This document shows, piece by piece, positions 10,833 through 24,717 of a stretch of DNA of 64,000 nt. Where the stretch lies: assembly GCF_000702665.1 (NCBI RefSeq), contig NZ_JNJA01000003.1, positions 310,001 through 374,000 on the forward strand, given 5' to 3'. The stretch's first letter is position 1; every line of letters starts with the position of its first letter. This DNA comes from Solidesulfovibrio alcoholivorans DSM 5433 (GTDB lineage Bacteria > Desulfobacterota > Desulfovibrionia > Desulfovibrionales > Desulfovibrionaceae). Both the position numbers and the translations under genes were made by a program. Under the pieces are notes generated by a model. The model worked only from the letters and a program-made list of their open reading frames with translations, made no database searches and had not been told where the DNA came from.

Positions 10833-11051
10833 GGATATACTCCCCTTGTTTGCGAAAATGCCGCGTCCCGCGCGGCCCCCTCTTGTGCCACAAGGAGCCG
10901 GGCGACCACAACACGGCAGATGCGGCAACCGCCGCCCCCGGCGGCCGGGCGCGGCGGTTGCGCCGCGCCGCCTTGCCGGCTATTGTGTTTCGTCGCGCCG
11001 CTCGGCGCGCCTGCCTTCAACTTCCTTTCCGAACACGAGGACCGACGCCCC

Positions 11052-12608
11052 ATGGGTTTTTTTTCCAAGCTCAAGAAATTCTGGAAAGCCGAAGACGCTC
11101 CCGTCGAAACCGCCGCCGCTCCCGCCGAGGAGCCGCAAACCCAGGTGCAGGCCGCAGCGCAGGAGCCCTCCCCTGCTCCCGCAGCGCAGGAAACGCCGGC
11201 CGCCGCGCCCGAGCCCGTGCGGGAAGAGGCCGCCGCCGCGCCGCAACACGAGCCCGCGCCCGAAACGACGCAAGAGTCCGCCGCCCCTGCGGCAGCGCCT
11301 GTCGCCGCAGCGGCACCGACGCCCCCGGCCGCGCCCGAACCGGTCGCCGCAGCACCCGAACCCGCCCCCGTCGCTTCCGTCCCAGACGCGGATGCCGCAG
11401 GACAGGCCCCCTGGCGCAACGCGCTCATCCTCGAACTGCGCCAGGCGGAACCCAGGCTCTCGGCCTGGCTCGATATCCTGCTCGCGGACGTGACCGTCGC
11501 CGGCCCGGACCTCTGGGACCGGCTGCGCTTTCTCTTCACCAGCCTCGAGGCCCCGGCAGGAGAGGCCGACGCCTTTGTCGCCAAGTTCGCGGACTGGATC
11601 GCGGTCATGGAATACGACGAGGTGGAGCTGTTCCGCTCGGAACTGCAATACCGCCTCGCCCTGGCGCTGGACCTGGAAGACGAGGAGGACGAGCGCAACC
11701 GGCTTTTCCTCAAGCTCTCCGAGGGGCTGGCCAAGACCAAGGAACAGATCGTCAAACACATCGACGGGCTGCTCGGGAGTCACAAGGTCATCGACGAGGC
11801 CTTCTGGGAGGAGCTCGAGGAAATCCTCATCATGGCCGACGTGGGCTTCGAGCCCGCGGCCAAGCTCATGGACGGGCTGCGCGCGCGCGTGCGCAAGCGC
11901 GGCGTGACCGATCCGGCGATCTTCAAGGAGATCCTGCGCGAGGAACTGGCCGAGATCTTCAAGACCGGCAGGACCATCAAGGCGATCAACCCGCCGGAAG
12001 TGGTCATGATGATCGGCGTCAACGGCGTGGGCAAAACCACGACCATCGCCAAGCTCGCCCACCGCGACATCATGCGCGGCAAGAAGGTGCTCATCGCCGC
12101 CGGCGACACCTTCCGCGCGGCGGCCATCGAGCAGCTGCAAATCTGGGCCAAGCGCGTGGGCGCGGACTTCTACAGCAAGGGCGAAGGGGCCGACCCGGCG
12201 GCCGTGGCCTTCGAGGCCATGGACAAGGTGCTCGCCGGCGGCTACGACGTGCTCTATCTGGACACCGCCGGCCGGCTGCACACCAAGACCAACCTGATGG
12301 AAGAGCTGAAGAAAATCCGCCGTGTCGTGGGCAAGAAGCACCCGGGCGCGCCGCACCGCTCGGTGCTCGTGCTCGACGCCACCACCGGCCAGAACGCGCT
12401 GTCCCAGACCAAGCTTTTCGACGAGGCGGCAGGCGTGGATGAGATCATCCTGACCAAGCTCGACGGCACGGCCAAGGGCGGCGTGGTGGTCGGCATCGCG
12501 CTCTCGTTCGGCGTGCCGATCACCTATGTGGGGCTCGGCGAGAAAATGGAAGACCTGCGCCCGTTCGTCGGCCAGGACTTCGCCCAGGCGCTGCTTGGGG
12601 TAGCATAG
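11052..12608 (+). CDS. ftsY: Signal recognition particle receptor FtsY (mirror copy)
   Basis: Identical to 36713-38269, where it is described. Start at MGFFSKLKKFW. The longer open frame upstream reads through the divergent promoter region and is not supported. Confidence 0.93.
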   Translation: MGFFSKLKKFWKAEDAPVETAAAPAEEPQTQVQAAAQEPSPAPAAQETPAAAPEPVREEAAAAPQHEPAPETTQESAAPAAAPVAAAAPTPPAAPEPVAAAPEPAPVASVPDADAAGQAPWRNALILELRQAEPRLSAWLDILLADVTVAGPDLWDRLRFLFTSLEAPAGEADAFVAKFADWIAVMEYDEVELFRSELQYRLALALDLEDEEDERNRLFLKLSEGLAKTKEQIVKHIDGLLGSHKVIDEAFWEELEEILIMADVGFEPAAKLMDGLRARVRKRGVTDPAIFKEILREELAEIFKTGRTIKAINPPEVVMMIGVNGVGKTTTIAKLAHRDIMRGKKVLIAAGDTFRAAAIEQLQIWAKRVGADFYSKGEGADPAAVAFEAMDKVLAGGYDVLYLDTAGRLHTKTNLMEELKKIRRVVGKKHPGAPHRSVLVLDATTGQNALSQTKLFDEAAGVDEIILTKLDGTAKGGVVVGIALSFGVPITYVGLGEKMEDLRPFVGQDFAQALLGVA

Positions 12609-12610
12609 TC

Positions 12611-12678
12611 GGGAAGAGGGAAGACGCCTCCGGCGTCCAGGAGGGGCGACGGCCCCTCCCGGACCTCCCGAAAGGGGT
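12611..12678. repeat. Dispersed palindromic intergenic element, copy B (mirror copy)
   Basis: Hairpin GTCC-a-GGAGGGGC / GCCCCTCC-c-GGAC (12635-12664) with a 4-base loop, flanked by the same cgccggaggc motif as the element at 8902-8973. It lies between convergent ftsY and redoxin genes. Confidence 0.65.
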
Positions 12679-12681
12679 GAA

Positions 12682-12709
12682 CGGGGCCATTGCGCAGGCA
12701 GTGGCCCCG
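12682..12709 (-). terminator. Hairpin after the redoxin gene (mirror copy)
   Basis: Perfect 8-bp stem CGGGGCCA / TGGCCCCG with a 12-base loop, 16 bases beyond the redoxin stop. There is no T-tract. The same element is at 36612-36639. Confidence 0.45.
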
Positions 12710-12725
12710 GACGCGACAGAGGAAA

Positions 12726-12956
12726 TCAGGCGATCCAGGCGGCGATGTCTTTTTTGGGCGGCACGCTGCCGGCGGCTTTGATCACGCCGTCCACGAGCAG
12801 GGCCGGCGTGGTGAACACGCCCAGCTTGACGATGGCCTGCAGGTCCGTGACCTTTTCCACCGTGGCCGCGATGCCCTTCTCGGCCACCACTTCCTTCACC
12901 AGTTTTTCCAGTTCGTTGCACTTGGCACAGCCCGTGCCGCAGATTTGAAGCAGCAT
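12726..12956 (-). CDS. Small CxxC redoxin (mirror copy)
   Basis: Identical to 36365-36595, where it is described: 76 residues with GCAKC near the N-terminus. Confidence 0.85.
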   Translation of the reverse strand: MLLQICGTGCAKCNELEKLVKEVVAEKGIAATVEKVTDLQAIVKLGVFTTPALLVDGVIKAAGSVPPKKDIAAWIA

Positions 12957-12971
12957 CCTTCTCCCTCCCGT

Positions 12972-13295
12972 TTATTTCTTGCAGGCGCAATCGACTTTGC
13001 CGGCGATGATGTCAGCCACGTCGCCAAGCACGTCGTGCGTCCAGCAGTCGTCGGCCCCGGCCGCCTCGCGCATGACCAGAGCCAGGATGTAGGCCAGCTC
13101 CTGCAGGCTTGCCCCGGCATCGAGCGCGCCCTTGAAGTGCTTGAGCACGCAGGGTTTGGAACGTGCCTTGATGGATACTGCAAAGCAGATGAACTGGTAC
13201 GTCTTTTCGTCGATGAGCCGCTTCTCGGCATAGAGCGCATCCATCGCATCAAGTTGGGTGGCGAACTCCGGGAACAATTGGGCAAGAAAACGCAT
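12972..13295 (-). CDS. AhpD/carboxymuconolactone decarboxylase-like protein (mirror copy)
   Basis: Identical to 36026-36349, where it is described: 107 residues, start preceded by ggagg at 5 bases. Confidence 0.75.
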   Translation of the reverse strand: MRFLAQLFPEFATQLDAMDALYAEKRLIDEKTYQFICFAVSIKARSKPCVLKHFKGALDAGASLQELAYILALVMREAAGADDCWTHDVLGDVADIIAGKVDCACKK

Positions 13296-13306
13296 GACAG
13301 CCTCCG

Positions 13307-14395
13307 TTACAGCAAAATGTTGAACACATACCCCACAAGCAGGATGCCGCAACCGACTATGCCGGCGAACGCCAGCAACAAAGGCACCTTGAGCACCTTG
13401 CGCAAGATCACCATCTCCGGCAGCGACAAGGCGATGACCGACATCATGAAGGCGAGCACCGTGCCGAGGGCCGCGCCCTTGGCCAGAAGTGCCTCGACCA
13501 CGGGTACGATGCCGGCGGCGTTGGAATACATGGGGATGCCGATGACCACGGCCAAGGGCACGGACCACCAGCTGCCCGAGCCCATGATAGAGGCCATGAA
13601 GCCCTCGGGCACGTAGCCGTGGATGCCCGCGCCCACGGCAATGCCGAGCAGCACCCATTTCCAGGTGCGCCCGAGGATTTCGCGCACGGCGTTCATGCCG
13701 TAAACGACGCGGTCGCGCGCGGTCATGGGGGCGTCGCCCTGCGCCCCCTGCCCGTCCCGCACGGCCAGCACCCAGTCCTCGACGTAGCGCTCCAGACGCA
13801 TCTTCCCGAGCGTCCAGCCGGCGACCACGGCCACAGCCAGCCCCATGGCCATGTACAGCGCCGCCACCTTCCAGCCGACGAGGCCGTAGAGAAGCACCAC
13901 CGCGATTTCGTTGACCATGGGCGCGGAAATGAGAAACGAGAAGGTGACGCCGAGCGGCACCCCGGCCGCGACGAAGCCTATGAAAAGCGGCACGGCCGAA
14001 CACGAGCAGAAAGGCGTGACGATCCCCAGAAGCGCGGCCAGGACGTTGCCGGCGCTTTCGCGCCGCCCGGCCGCCAGCATGCGCCGGGTGCGCTCGGGCG
14101 TGAAAAACGAGCGGAGGATGCCCACGCCGAAGACCACGAGCGTGAGCAGCATGAGCACCTTGGGCGCATCGTAGAGGAAGAATTCCACGGCGTCGCCGAA
14201 CCGCGAGCCGTGCTCCAGCCCGAACACGCCGTAGGTCAGGAATTGCGAAAACGGCAGCAACTGCCGGTAAATAACGAACCAGGCGGCCAGGACCGCGACC
14301 AGGAGCACGATACGCCCGGGCCCCAGTCCCGCACCGGCAGTTTCCGGCTTGCGGCAGGCGCAGCCCGCATCCTTGGCATCCGTGATATGTTCCAT
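13307..14395 (-). CDS. CSCS-motif permease, ArsP/DUF318 type (mirror copy)
   Basis: Identical to 34926-36014, where it is described: 362 residues. Confidence 0.85.
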   Translation of the reverse strand: MEHITDAKDAGCACRKPETAGAGLGPGRIVLLVAVLAAWFVIYRQLLPFSQFLTYGVFGLEHGSRFGDAVEFFLYDAPKVLMLLTLVVFGVGILRSFFTPERTRRMLAAGRRESAGNVLAALLGIVTPFCSCSAVPLFIGFVAAGVPLGVTFSFLISAPMVNEIAVVLLYGLVGWKVAALYMAMGLAVAVVAGWTLGKMRLERYVEDWVLAVRDGQGAQGDAPMTARDRVVYGMNAVREILGRTWKWVLLGIAVGAGIHGYVPEGFMASIMGSGSWWSVPLAVVIGIPMYSNAAGIVPVVEALLAKGAALGTVLAFMMSVIALSLPEMVILRKVLKVPLLLAFAGIVGCGILLVGYVFNILL

Positions 14396-14428
14396 GGCAT
14401 CCTCCGGCGATGGCAAACGGCTATTTGT

Positions 14429-14500
14429 TATTTGGTCAAAAAGCCAAATACGACATCCCTTGCCGGCCCGCAAGTACTTTTGCATTTCCCACAAGGGATG
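14429..14500 (-). promoter_or_regulatory. Operator-like dyads before the permease operon (mirror copy)
   Basis: Two inverted repeats (CATCCCTTG/CAAGGGATG and TATTTGG/CCAAATA) between a terminator and the permease start. They are described at 34821-34892. Confidence 0.4.
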
Positions 14501-14517
14501 GATGCACACCTTCCGGC

Positions 14518-14558
14518 AAACAAAAAGCCGGGAGACGCAGTCACTTGCGTCTCCCGGC
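14518..14558 (-). terminator. Rho-independent terminator after the MOT1 transporter (mirror copy)
   Basis: Perfect 13-bp stem followed by TTTTTGTTT on the transcribed strand. It is described at 34763-34803. Confidence 0.9.
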
Positions 14559-14585
14559 CAGCGGACGGAGTTGGTTGGGAGGGGC

Positions 14586-15767
14586 CTAAATCTTGATCCA
14601 CTCCTTGCGCAGGGCGGTGTCCAGAATGACGCCGACGACGAAAGCCACGCCCATGTGCCACATGGCGAAGCCGGCGACGACGACCATGACGTAGAATTCG
14701 GACTTCTTCGTGCCGATGTCGCGCACGGTCACGGCGAGTTCCGCGCCGGCCAGGAAGAGGATGACACCGAGCACCGCAGGCGGAAACATCTTAAAGATCA
14801 CGGCCACGGACTGGCTGAAAAAAAGCGCGATGACGACGACGATGGTGCCGAGGATGACGAGCGAGCCGCCCGTGCGCGCGCCGAAGCGCACGTGCCCGGC
14901 CATACCGCCCGCGCCGTGGCACATGGGCACGCCGCCGAACATCGGCGAAACGAGGTTCATGATGCCTTGGCTGATGCACATGGTTTTTTCCGTGACGGGC
15001 CGATCAGGAAAAAGGTCGTTATTTTCCGCGGTGATGGCCACCACGGCGTTGCCGAGCGTCAAAGGGATCTGCGGCAAGGTGAAAAGGAGCGTGCCCGTGA
15101 CGATGTCGTCCCACTTGATCTGGTGCAGGCCGAACTGGGGCAGGCGGAAACCGATGCTGACCTGGGTCAGTTCGCCCCAGAGGGCCGGATTGCCGATCAG
15201 CGCGGCCACGACGCCGATCAGCAGCAACACGAACATGGCCGGGATCTTCGGATTGGTGAGCAGCACGAAGGTCGTGGCCAGGCAGATGGCGGCGAGCGTC
15301 GGCGAGGCCACCATGCGGTGGATGCCCTCGACCACGAAGGACATGCCAAGCCCGAGCATGATGCCGCGCACCACGGGCTTGGTCGCGAGCTTCGCGACCA
15401 CCTTGATCGTGCCGGTCATGCCGATGAGCAGCCAGAAAAGCCCGGTGGTCAGGCCCGAGGCGAACAGTGCGGCGGGCGAGATGCCGCCGGCCACGGCCGC
15501 CGCGCCGATGGCCTTCATGGGCTGGATGGGGATAGGTGTCTTGTAGTAGAGGCCGGCCGCGATCTTGGAGACGCCGAACATGAAGAGCAGCCCCAGCGGA
15601 TCGACGCCCAGGATCGTGATGTAGGCCACGACAAACGGAATGAGCGTGCCGATGTCGCCGAACGCGCCGGCCCACTCCATGGCGTCGTAACGGTTCTTCG
15701 TCTTCACGGGAGGATCGGATCGGGTTTCGGAAGCCAGGGTCGTCGCCCCTTGCGTTGCGTTCTGCAT
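14586..15767 (-). CDS. MOT1-type sulfate/molybdate transporter (mirror copy)
   Basis: Identical to 33554-34735, where it is described: 393 residues. Confidence 0.85.
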   Translation of the reverse strand: MQNATQGATTLASETRSDPPVKTKNRYDAMEWAGAFGDIGTLIPFVVAYITILGVDPLGLLFMFGVSKIAAGLYYKTPIPIQPMKAIGAAAVAGGISPAALFASGLTTGLFWLLIGMTGTIKVVAKLATKPVVRGIMLGLGMSFVVEGIHRMVASPTLAAICLATTFVLLTNPKIPAMFVLLLIGVVAALIGNPALWGELTQVSIGFRLPQFGLHQIKWDDIVTGTLLFTLPQIPLTLGNAVVAITAENNDLFPDRPVTEKTMCISQGIMNLVSPMFGGVPMCHGAGGMAGHVRFGARTGGSLVILGTIVVVIALFFSQSVAVIFKMFPPAVLGVILFLAGAELAVTVRDIGTKKSEFYVMVVVAGFAMWHMGVAFVVGVILDTALRKEWIKI

Positions 15768-15846
15768 GGGCCACCTGCCTTGTATTCCGGTTACCCCTCG
15801 CCGCGCGGACACGATCGTCCGGGACACGGGGTTTCGGCTGTTTTGT

Positions 15847-15874
15847 TCACACGGAATTTAAAAAATCCGTGTGA
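15847..15874. promoter_or_regulatory. Dyad between arsR-type gene and MOT1 gene (mirror copy)
   Basis: TCACACGGA / TCCGTGTGA with a 10-base A/T-only spacer. The same element is at 33447-33474. Confidence 0.4.
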
Positions 15875-15897
15875 GCAAGGCAAGGGTAAAAAATCGC

Positions 15898-16239
15898 CTA
15901 GGACCTGACCTGCTTGCGTAAGTCCTCAAGAAACAGGAATTGTTCTTCAAGCTGCTGGTCGAAAAACCGGCGCACACAGGACAGGAAACCCGTGACGCAC
16001 TGCATGCGCAGGGAATAGTAGATGTTCGTGCCACGCCGGTCGTCCTGGACGATGCCGGCTTCCTTGAGCACGCTCAAATGCTTTGAAATAGTGGAGATAT
16101 CCGAGCCGACGAGCTCGCGCAGTTCGCACACGCATTTCTCGCCGCTCCCGAGCGCCTCGACCATGAGCAACCGGCTGGGATGCCCGAGCGCCTTGAACAC
16201 CTTGGCCCGGCGGGCAAGATCGATGGGGTTGGGTTGCAT
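15898..16239 (-). CDS. ArsR-family repressor (mirror copy)
   Basis: Identical to 33082-33423, where it is described: 113 residues, start preceded by aagga. Confidence 0.9.
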   Translation of the reverse strand: MQPNPIDLARRAKVFKALGHPSRLLMVEALGSGEKCVCELRELVGSDISTISKHLSVLKEAGIVQDDRRGTNIYYSLRMQCVTGFLSCVRRFFDQQLEEQFLFLEDLRKQVRS

Positions 16240-16503
16240 GAAACTCCTTGTCGCTGTCCGCGCATCGGTTTTGCGAAGAACGAATCCCCTCTCCGCGAGA
16301 GGATAAATCATGCCATCACAACGGGCACCTGTAAACGCCGGGCTGTTGACGCGCGCATCGGCTCGCCCCGAGGCCACGAGAGCGGGGTTTGCGCGAAGCG
16401 AACGCCTGCCCTGCCCCGGACGCTGCAAGAGGGCCCTGCTGCAACGCGGGAAGAAGGCTTGACCAATGGAATTCGAGGCCGTCGGCCTGGAAGGATGGAA
16501 TGG

Positions 16504-16863
16504 CTACAGCATCGTCTGGAGCAGCCCCATGGGCGTCCCGGAGGGCAGGGGCAGGCGTTTGTCGGGAAGCAGGCGCACGGCAAGCAGCGTCAGCCACTGG
16601 CGGGAAAACGCCGCGTCCTCGAAGGTGAGATAGCCGCGTCCGGAACCGTCGGTGGCCAAACCGTAGCCGAAGACCGTGGCGCGGATGGGCTCTTTTTCGC
16701 CCACGGGCAGCACTTCGACGCTGATGCTGCGCGCGGCGGAATCGAGGACGAGGTCGAGCACCTCGCCGTATTCGCGCAGATACTGCCGGGCCGTGGACAA
16801 CAGCAGCTTGGAAAGCGACTTGTCCTTGGCCCCGGCAAAATCGATGTTGAGATGGAGTCCCAT
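16504..16863 (-). CDS. Unknown protein downstream of purF (mirror copy)
   Basis: Identical to 32458-32817, where it is described: 119 residues, 10 bases after purF. Confidence 0.65.
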   Translation of the reverse strand: MGLHLNIDFAGAKDKSLSKLLLSTARQYLREYGEVLDLVLDSAARSISVEVLPVGEKEPIRATVFGYGLATDGSGRGYLTFEDAAFSRQWLTLLAVRLLPDKRLPLPSGTPMGLLQTML

Positions 16864-16873
16864 GGGATGCCCG

Positions 16874-18289
16874 CTACCAGGAAAGGGCCAGCGTCGCGTC
16901 GTCCAGGCAGTTCTTCAGGCCCTCGCCGCAGGGCGGGATGATGTACTCGCCGTCGAAGCAGGCCAGGCAGTACGGCGGTTCCTCCCCGTTGCAGTGCACG
17001 GAGTCGAGCAGCCCCTCGATGGACAGGTAGTGCAGGCTGTCGAGGCCGATGAACTTGGCGATTTCGTCCACGCTCTGGTGCGCGGCGATGAGCTCGCCCT
17101 TGGACGAGAAGTCGATGCCGTAAAAACAGGGGAAGCGGATGGGCGGGCAAGATACGCGCATGTGGATCTCGCGCGCGCCGAGTTCGCGCAGGCGCTTGAC
17201 CCGGGTGCGGATGGTGGTGCCGCGTACGATGGAGTCCTCGACGATGAGGATGCGCTTGCCCTTGATCATGCTTTTCACGGGATTGAGCTTCACCCGGACG
17301 CTGAAGTCGCGCATGTCCTGGGAAGGCTGGATGAAGGTGCGGCCCACGTAGTGGTTGCGCACCATGCTCATCTCGAACGGCAGCCCCGAGGCCTGGGAAT
17401 AGCCGATGGCCGCGTAGAAGCCGGAATCGGGAAACGGCATGACGTAATCGGCGTCGACTGGCGCCTCCGCGGCGAGCGTGGCGCCCATCTGCTTGCGGCG
17501 CTCGTAGACCACCTCGCCGAAGACTTCGGAATCGGGCCGGGCGAAATAGATGAGTTCGAACACACACTGGCGCACGGGCTGCGGGTCGCAGATGCGGTAG
17601 GACTGCAAGCGGCGGTCCTGGATGACGAGCATCTCGCCCGGGGCCACGGAGCGGATGGCTTCGGCCTCCATGAGGTCGAAGGCGCAGGTCTCCGAGGCCA
17701 GCACATAGGCGTCGCCCATGCGTCCGAGCATGAGCGGCCGCACGCCGTGCGGGTCGCGCACGGCGATGATCTTGTCGTTGGCCAGAAGCAGGATGGAGTA
17801 CGCGCCCTTGATCTTGTTGCAGGCCTTGATGACGGCCTCTTCCAGGGAATGGCCGTTTAGGAACTTGGCGATGAGGTGGACGAACACCTCGGAATCGATG
17901 GTGGTCTGGAAGATGGAGCCCGAGGCTTCCAGTTCCGCGCGCAGTTCCATGGTGTTGACCAGGTTACCGTTGTGGGCGATGGCCAGGTGGTAGTCGCCGA
18001 AACGGACCAGGAAGGGCTGGCAGTTGCGCAAAAGCGACGCGCCGGTCGTGGAGTAGCGGATGTGGCCCACGGCCACGGACCCCTTGAGCTCCTTACCGAG
18101 GTGGCGCTCGGAGAAGACGTCGGCCACAAGTCCCATGCCCCGCTGCTCGCGGATGCGCGTGCCGTCCCAGGTGACGATGCCGGCCGACTCCTGCCCCCGG
18201 TGCTGGAGGGCGTAGAGGCCGAAGTAGGCCATCCGCGCGGCCTCGGGATGGCCGTAGATGCCGAACAGTCCGCAGTATTCCTTTTTCAT
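16874..18289 (-). CDS. purF: Amidophosphoribosyltransferase (mirror copy)
   Basis: Identical to 31032-32447, where it is described: 471 residues, catalytic cysteine at residue 6. Confidence 0.95.
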   Translation of the reverse strand: MKKEYCGLFGIYGHPEAARMAYFGLYALQHRGQESAGIVTWDGTRIREQRGMGLVADVFSERHLGKELKGSVAVGHIRYSTTGASLLRNCQPFLVRFGDYHLAIAHNGNLVNTMELRAELEASGSIFQTTIDSEVFVHLIAKFLNGHSLEEAVIKACNKIKGAYSILLLANDKIIAVRDPHGVRPLMLGRMGDAYVLASETCAFDLMEAEAIRSVAPGEMLVIQDRRLQSYRICDPQPVRQCVFELIYFARPDSEVFGEVVYERRKQMGATLAAEAPVDADYVMPFPDSGFYAAIGYSQASGLPFEMSMVRNHYVGRTFIQPSQDMRDFSVRVKLNPVKSMIKGKRILIVEDSIVRGTTIRTRVKRLRELGAREIHMRVSCPPIRFPCFYGIDFSSKGELIAAHQSVDEIAKFIGLDSLHYLSIEGLLDSVHCNGEEPPYCLACFDGEYIIPPCGEGLKNCLDDATLALSW

Positions 18290-18304
18290 GACGCGCCGCC
18301 CGGG

Positions 18305-21541
<3,237 letters not shown>

Positions 21542-21682
21542 GGCGTGCGTCTGGTGGTAAGAGGTGGCGTGGAAAGGTCTCGAACCCGGAAGAAATAAGC
21601 CGTTTCGTCCCTGCCCGCAAGCGCTTTGCGCGCGGGCTGCCGCGGCGCGCTACACGCGCCCGAGATTGCGGGACAAGAACCG

Positions 21683-23239
21683 TCAGCGGCTTTTGACGCG
21701 CTGCACGGCGACCAGGGATTCGAGATTGAACTTCTTGACCCGGTAGCCCATCTGGCGGGGGGTGATGCCCAGTTCCCTGGCGGCCTTGTGCTGAATGCCG
21801 CCGCTGCGGCGCAGGGCGTCGATGATGACGGACTTTTCCAGGCTTTTGAGCGACGGCGCGCCTTCCCCCTCCCCGTCCTCGCCGTGGGCGGCGTCATCCC
21901 GGGCCGGGATGGTCAGATAGGGGCGGATGAGGTCGGCGTCGATACGCTCGTTTTCGGCAAGGATCACCAGCCGTTCGACCAGGTTCTCCATCTCGCGGAC
22001 GTTACCCGGCCAGTCGTACTCCTTGAGCACGGCCAGGGCCTCGGTGGAGAAGGTGAGCTTGCGCGCGTATTCCTTGGAAACCTTGTTGAGGAAATGGATG
22101 ATCAGCGAGGGGATGTCTTCCTTGCGCTCGCGCAGCGGCGGGGCGTTGAGCGGAAAGACGTTGAGCCGGTAGTAGAGGTCGGGGCGGAAGGAACCCTCCT
22201 CGGCCAGGGCTGCCAGGTCCTTGTTGGTGGCGGCGATGATGCGCACGTCGGCCTGGCGCGTCTTGTTGCTGCCCAGGCGCTCGAACTCCTTGTCCTGGAG
22301 CACGCGCAGGAGCTTGGCCTGCAACCCCAGCGGCAGCTCGCCGATCTCGTCGAGAAACAGCGTCCCCTTGTTGGCTTCCTCGAACCTGCCGGGCTTGGTC
22401 TGGTCCGCGCCGGTGAACGCGCCCTTTTCGTAGCCGAACAGTTCCGATTCCAGGAGGTTTTCCGGGATGGAGGCGCAGTTGACCTTGATGAAGGGAAAAT
22501 CCTTGCGCTCGGACAGGTCGTGGATGATGCGGCCGATCAGCGTCTTGCCCGTGCCGGATTCGCCAAGCAGCAGCACCGTGGCGCGCGTGGGCGCGACCTT
22601 CTCGATCTGGCGCTGCACGTCGGCCATGGCCAGACTCTTGCCGACGATGTAAAGCCCCTGCGTCTCCTGGGAGAGCTTGTACTTGAGCGACACGTTTTCG
22701 CGCCGCAGCGTCTCGACCTTGGCCTCGAACTTCTGGTTGAGGCTCATGAACTGCGCGATCAGCGTGGCCACGACGGTCAAAAAGGCCACGTCCTCCTCGT
22801 AATCCACCTCGTCGCCGAAAAGCCGGTCCACGTTGAGCACGCCGATGGCCTGCCCGTGCAGGATGATGGGTACGCCGACGAAGGAGATGCGGTCGCGCTC
22901 GATCTTGCGCGACTGCGTCTTGTCCAGGAAAAGCGGCTCCTTGCGGATGTCCGGCACGACGTAGGGCTGGGCGGTCTGAAAAATGAGCCCGGTGACGCCC
23001 TCGTCCAGTCCGTAGACGCCCCTGCTTTTCTCCTCGGCGGAAAGGCCCTGGGAAACGCTGATGACGAGCTTGCCCGTGGAACGGTCCACCAGGGTGATGG
23101 TGGCCCGCTTCATGGAGAGCTTTTCGGCCAGGATACGCAGGATGTTCTGGAGCGACTGCTCCAGGTCCAGCGCCTTGTCGATGACGCCGCTGATGGCCGA
23201 AAGGCAGGCAAGCTGGAGGTTTAGCGTTTTTGAAGCCAT
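21683..23239 (-). CDS. GAF-containing sigma-54 activator, NifA type (mirror copy)
   Basis: Identical to 26082-27638, where it is described: 518 residues, overlapping the end of argH by 19 bases. Confidence 0.92.
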   Translation of the reverse strand: MASKTLNLQLACLSAISGVIDKALDLEQSLQNILRILAEKLSMKRATITLVDRSTGKLVISVSQGLSAEEKSRGVYGLDEGVTGLIFQTAQPYVVPDIRKEPLFLDKTQSRKIERDRISFVGVPIILHGQAIGVLNVDRLFGDEVDYEEDVAFLTVVATLIAQFMSLNQKFEAKVETLRRENVSLKYKLSQETQGLYIVGKSLAMADVQRQIEKVAPTRATVLLLGESGTGKTLIGRIIHDLSERKDFPFIKVNCASIPENLLESELFGYEKGAFTGADQTKPGRFEEANKGTLFLDEIGELPLGLQAKLLRVLQDKEFERLGSNKTRQADVRIIAATNKDLAALAEEGSFRPDLYYRLNVFPLNAPPLRERKEDIPSLIIHFLNKVSKEYARKLTFSTEALAVLKEYDWPGNVREMENLVERLVILAENERIDADLIRPYLTIPARDDAAHGEDGEGEGAPSLKSLEKSVIIDALRRSGGIQHKAARELGITPRQMGYRVKKFNLESLVAVQRVKSR

Positions 23240-24603
23240 TTCAAGAGTTCCGCCATCTGGGTGGTCACGGATTCCGGACCCGTGCCGCCGGGTCCATTGC
23301 GGCGGGCCACCGCGGTTTCATACCGCAGGGCCTCGAAAACATCCTGGTCCATCGCCGGGAAAAATACACGCAATTCCTCCAGCGTCAATTGCTCAAGGGG
23401 TTTGCCCGCCGCTTCGGCGTAGGCGACCGCCCGGCCGGTGATGTGGTGCGCCTCGCGGAAGGGCACGCCCCTGGCCGCGAGATAGTCGGCCAGCTCCGTG
23501 GCGTTGAGGAAGCCCTGGGCCAGGGCCTCGCGCATGCGCTCGGGGCGAAACGCCAGCTCGCCGAGCATGCCGGCCATGACGCGAAGGCTCGCGCGCACGG
23601 TGTCGTCGGCGTCGAAAAAAGGCTCCTTGTCTTCCTGGAGGTCGCGGTTGTAGGTCAGCGGCAAGCCCTTGACCACCGTGAGCAGGCTGACGAGGTCGCC
23701 GTAGACCCGCCCCACCCGGCCGCGCATGAGCTCGGCGGCGTCGGGGTTTTTCTTCTGCGGCATGATGCTCGAGCCCGTGGCGTAGGCGTCGGGCAGGGCA
23801 ACATACCCGAAGCGGGGGTTGGCCCAGAGGATGATCTCCTCGCAAAAGCGGCTCAGGTGCGCCATGACGACCGACGCGCAAAAAAGCGCCTCCAGCACGA
23901 AATCCCGGTCGGACACGGCGTCCATACTGTTGGCGAAGGCATGGGAAAAACCGACGCTGCGCGCCACCATGCCCGGATCGAGCGGATAAGTGGTGCCGGC
24001 CAGGGCCGCCGCGCCAAGGGGCGAGACCTTGACGCGCCGGAGCGCGTCGTCCATGCGCTCGCAGTCACGCTTCAGCATCCAGGCGTAGGCGAGCAGATGC
24101 TGGGCGAGGCTTACGGGCTGAGCCGGTTGCAAATGCGTGCAGCCGGGCAAAAGCGTCGCCTTGTGCTCCTCGGCCCGCTTGACGAATACGCCGATGAGGT
24201 CGCAGGCGAGCCGCGCCCAGGTCTCCAGGCTTTCGGCGACGTAGAGCCGGAAATCGAGCGCCACCTGGTCGTTGCGGCTGCGGCCGGTGTGGAGCTTGCC
24301 GCCCAAGGGCCCGATCAGTTCGGTCAGGCGCTGCTCCACGTTCATGTGGACGTCCTCGAACTCCACGCGCCAGGGGAACGCCCCGACCTCGATCTCGTCG
24401 AGCACCTGGTCGAGACCGGCCACGATGCGTTCGGCCTCGTCGCTTGCAAGCACGCCGCGCTTGGCCAGCATGCGCGCATGGGCCTTGGAACCGGCGACAT
24501 CCTGGCGGTACATGCGGCGGTCGTAGGAAACGGATTCGCTGTAGGCCTCCATCAAGGCCCCCGTCCCTTCGCCGAACCGTCCGCCCCACATTTTACTGGA
24601 CAT
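23221..24603 (-). CDS. argH: Argininosuccinate lyase (mirror copy)
   Basis: Identical to 24718-26100, where it is described: 460 residues. It is the mirror partner across the axis, so the two argH copies are divergent and 114 bases apart. Confidence 0.94.
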   Translation of the reverse strand: MSSKMWGGRFGEGTGALMEAYSESVSYDRRMYRQDVAGSKAHARMLAKRGVLASDEAERIVAGLDQVLDEIEVGAFPWRVEFEDVHMNVEQRLTELIGPLGGKLHTGRSRNDQVALDFRLYVAESLETWARLACDLIGVFVKRAEEHKATLLPGCTHLQPAQPVSLAQHLLAYAWMLKRDCERMDDALRRVKVSPLGAAALAGTTYPLDPGMVARSVGFSHAFANSMDAVSDRDFVLEALFCASVVMAHLSRFCEEIILWANPRFGYVALPDAYATGSSIMPQKKNPDAAELMRGRVGRVYGDLVSLLTVVKGLPLTYNRDLQEDKEPFFDADDTVRASLRVMAGMLGELAFRPERMREALAQGFLNATELADYLAARGVPFREAHHITGRAVAYAEAAGKPLEQLTLEELRVFFPAMDQDVFEALRYETAVARRNGPGGTGPESVTTQMAELLKWLQKR

Positions 24604-24717
24604 GCGCATCCCTCCGGGGAGGAAGAGGAGGAAGACCGGGGGAGGGAACCCCCTTTTTTGCAAAAAAGGGGGTTCCCTCCCCCGGTCTTCCTCCTCTTCC
24701 TCCCCGGAGGGATGCGC
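24604..24717. repeat. Axis of the palindrome between two divergent argH copies
   Basis: These 114 bases are fully self-complementary, centred on the TTTTTTGCAAAAAA at 24654-24667 and flanked by C5/G5 runs and a GGGAACC/GGTTCCC pair. The core resembles a C/T-rich, G/A-rich terminator hairpin. A short natural hairpin here could have made an assembler or polymerase fold back onto the opposite strand. How much of the 114 bases is natural cannot be seen from the sequence. Each half carries an argH ribosome binding site (ggaggg at 24706-24711 on +). Confidence 0.85.

Noticed and set aside
24640-24680. Hairpin telomere of a linear replicon
   Set aside because: Nothing telomere-like (resolvase, terminal protein) is nearby and the flanking genes are housekeeping genes; a fold-back artefact is simpler.
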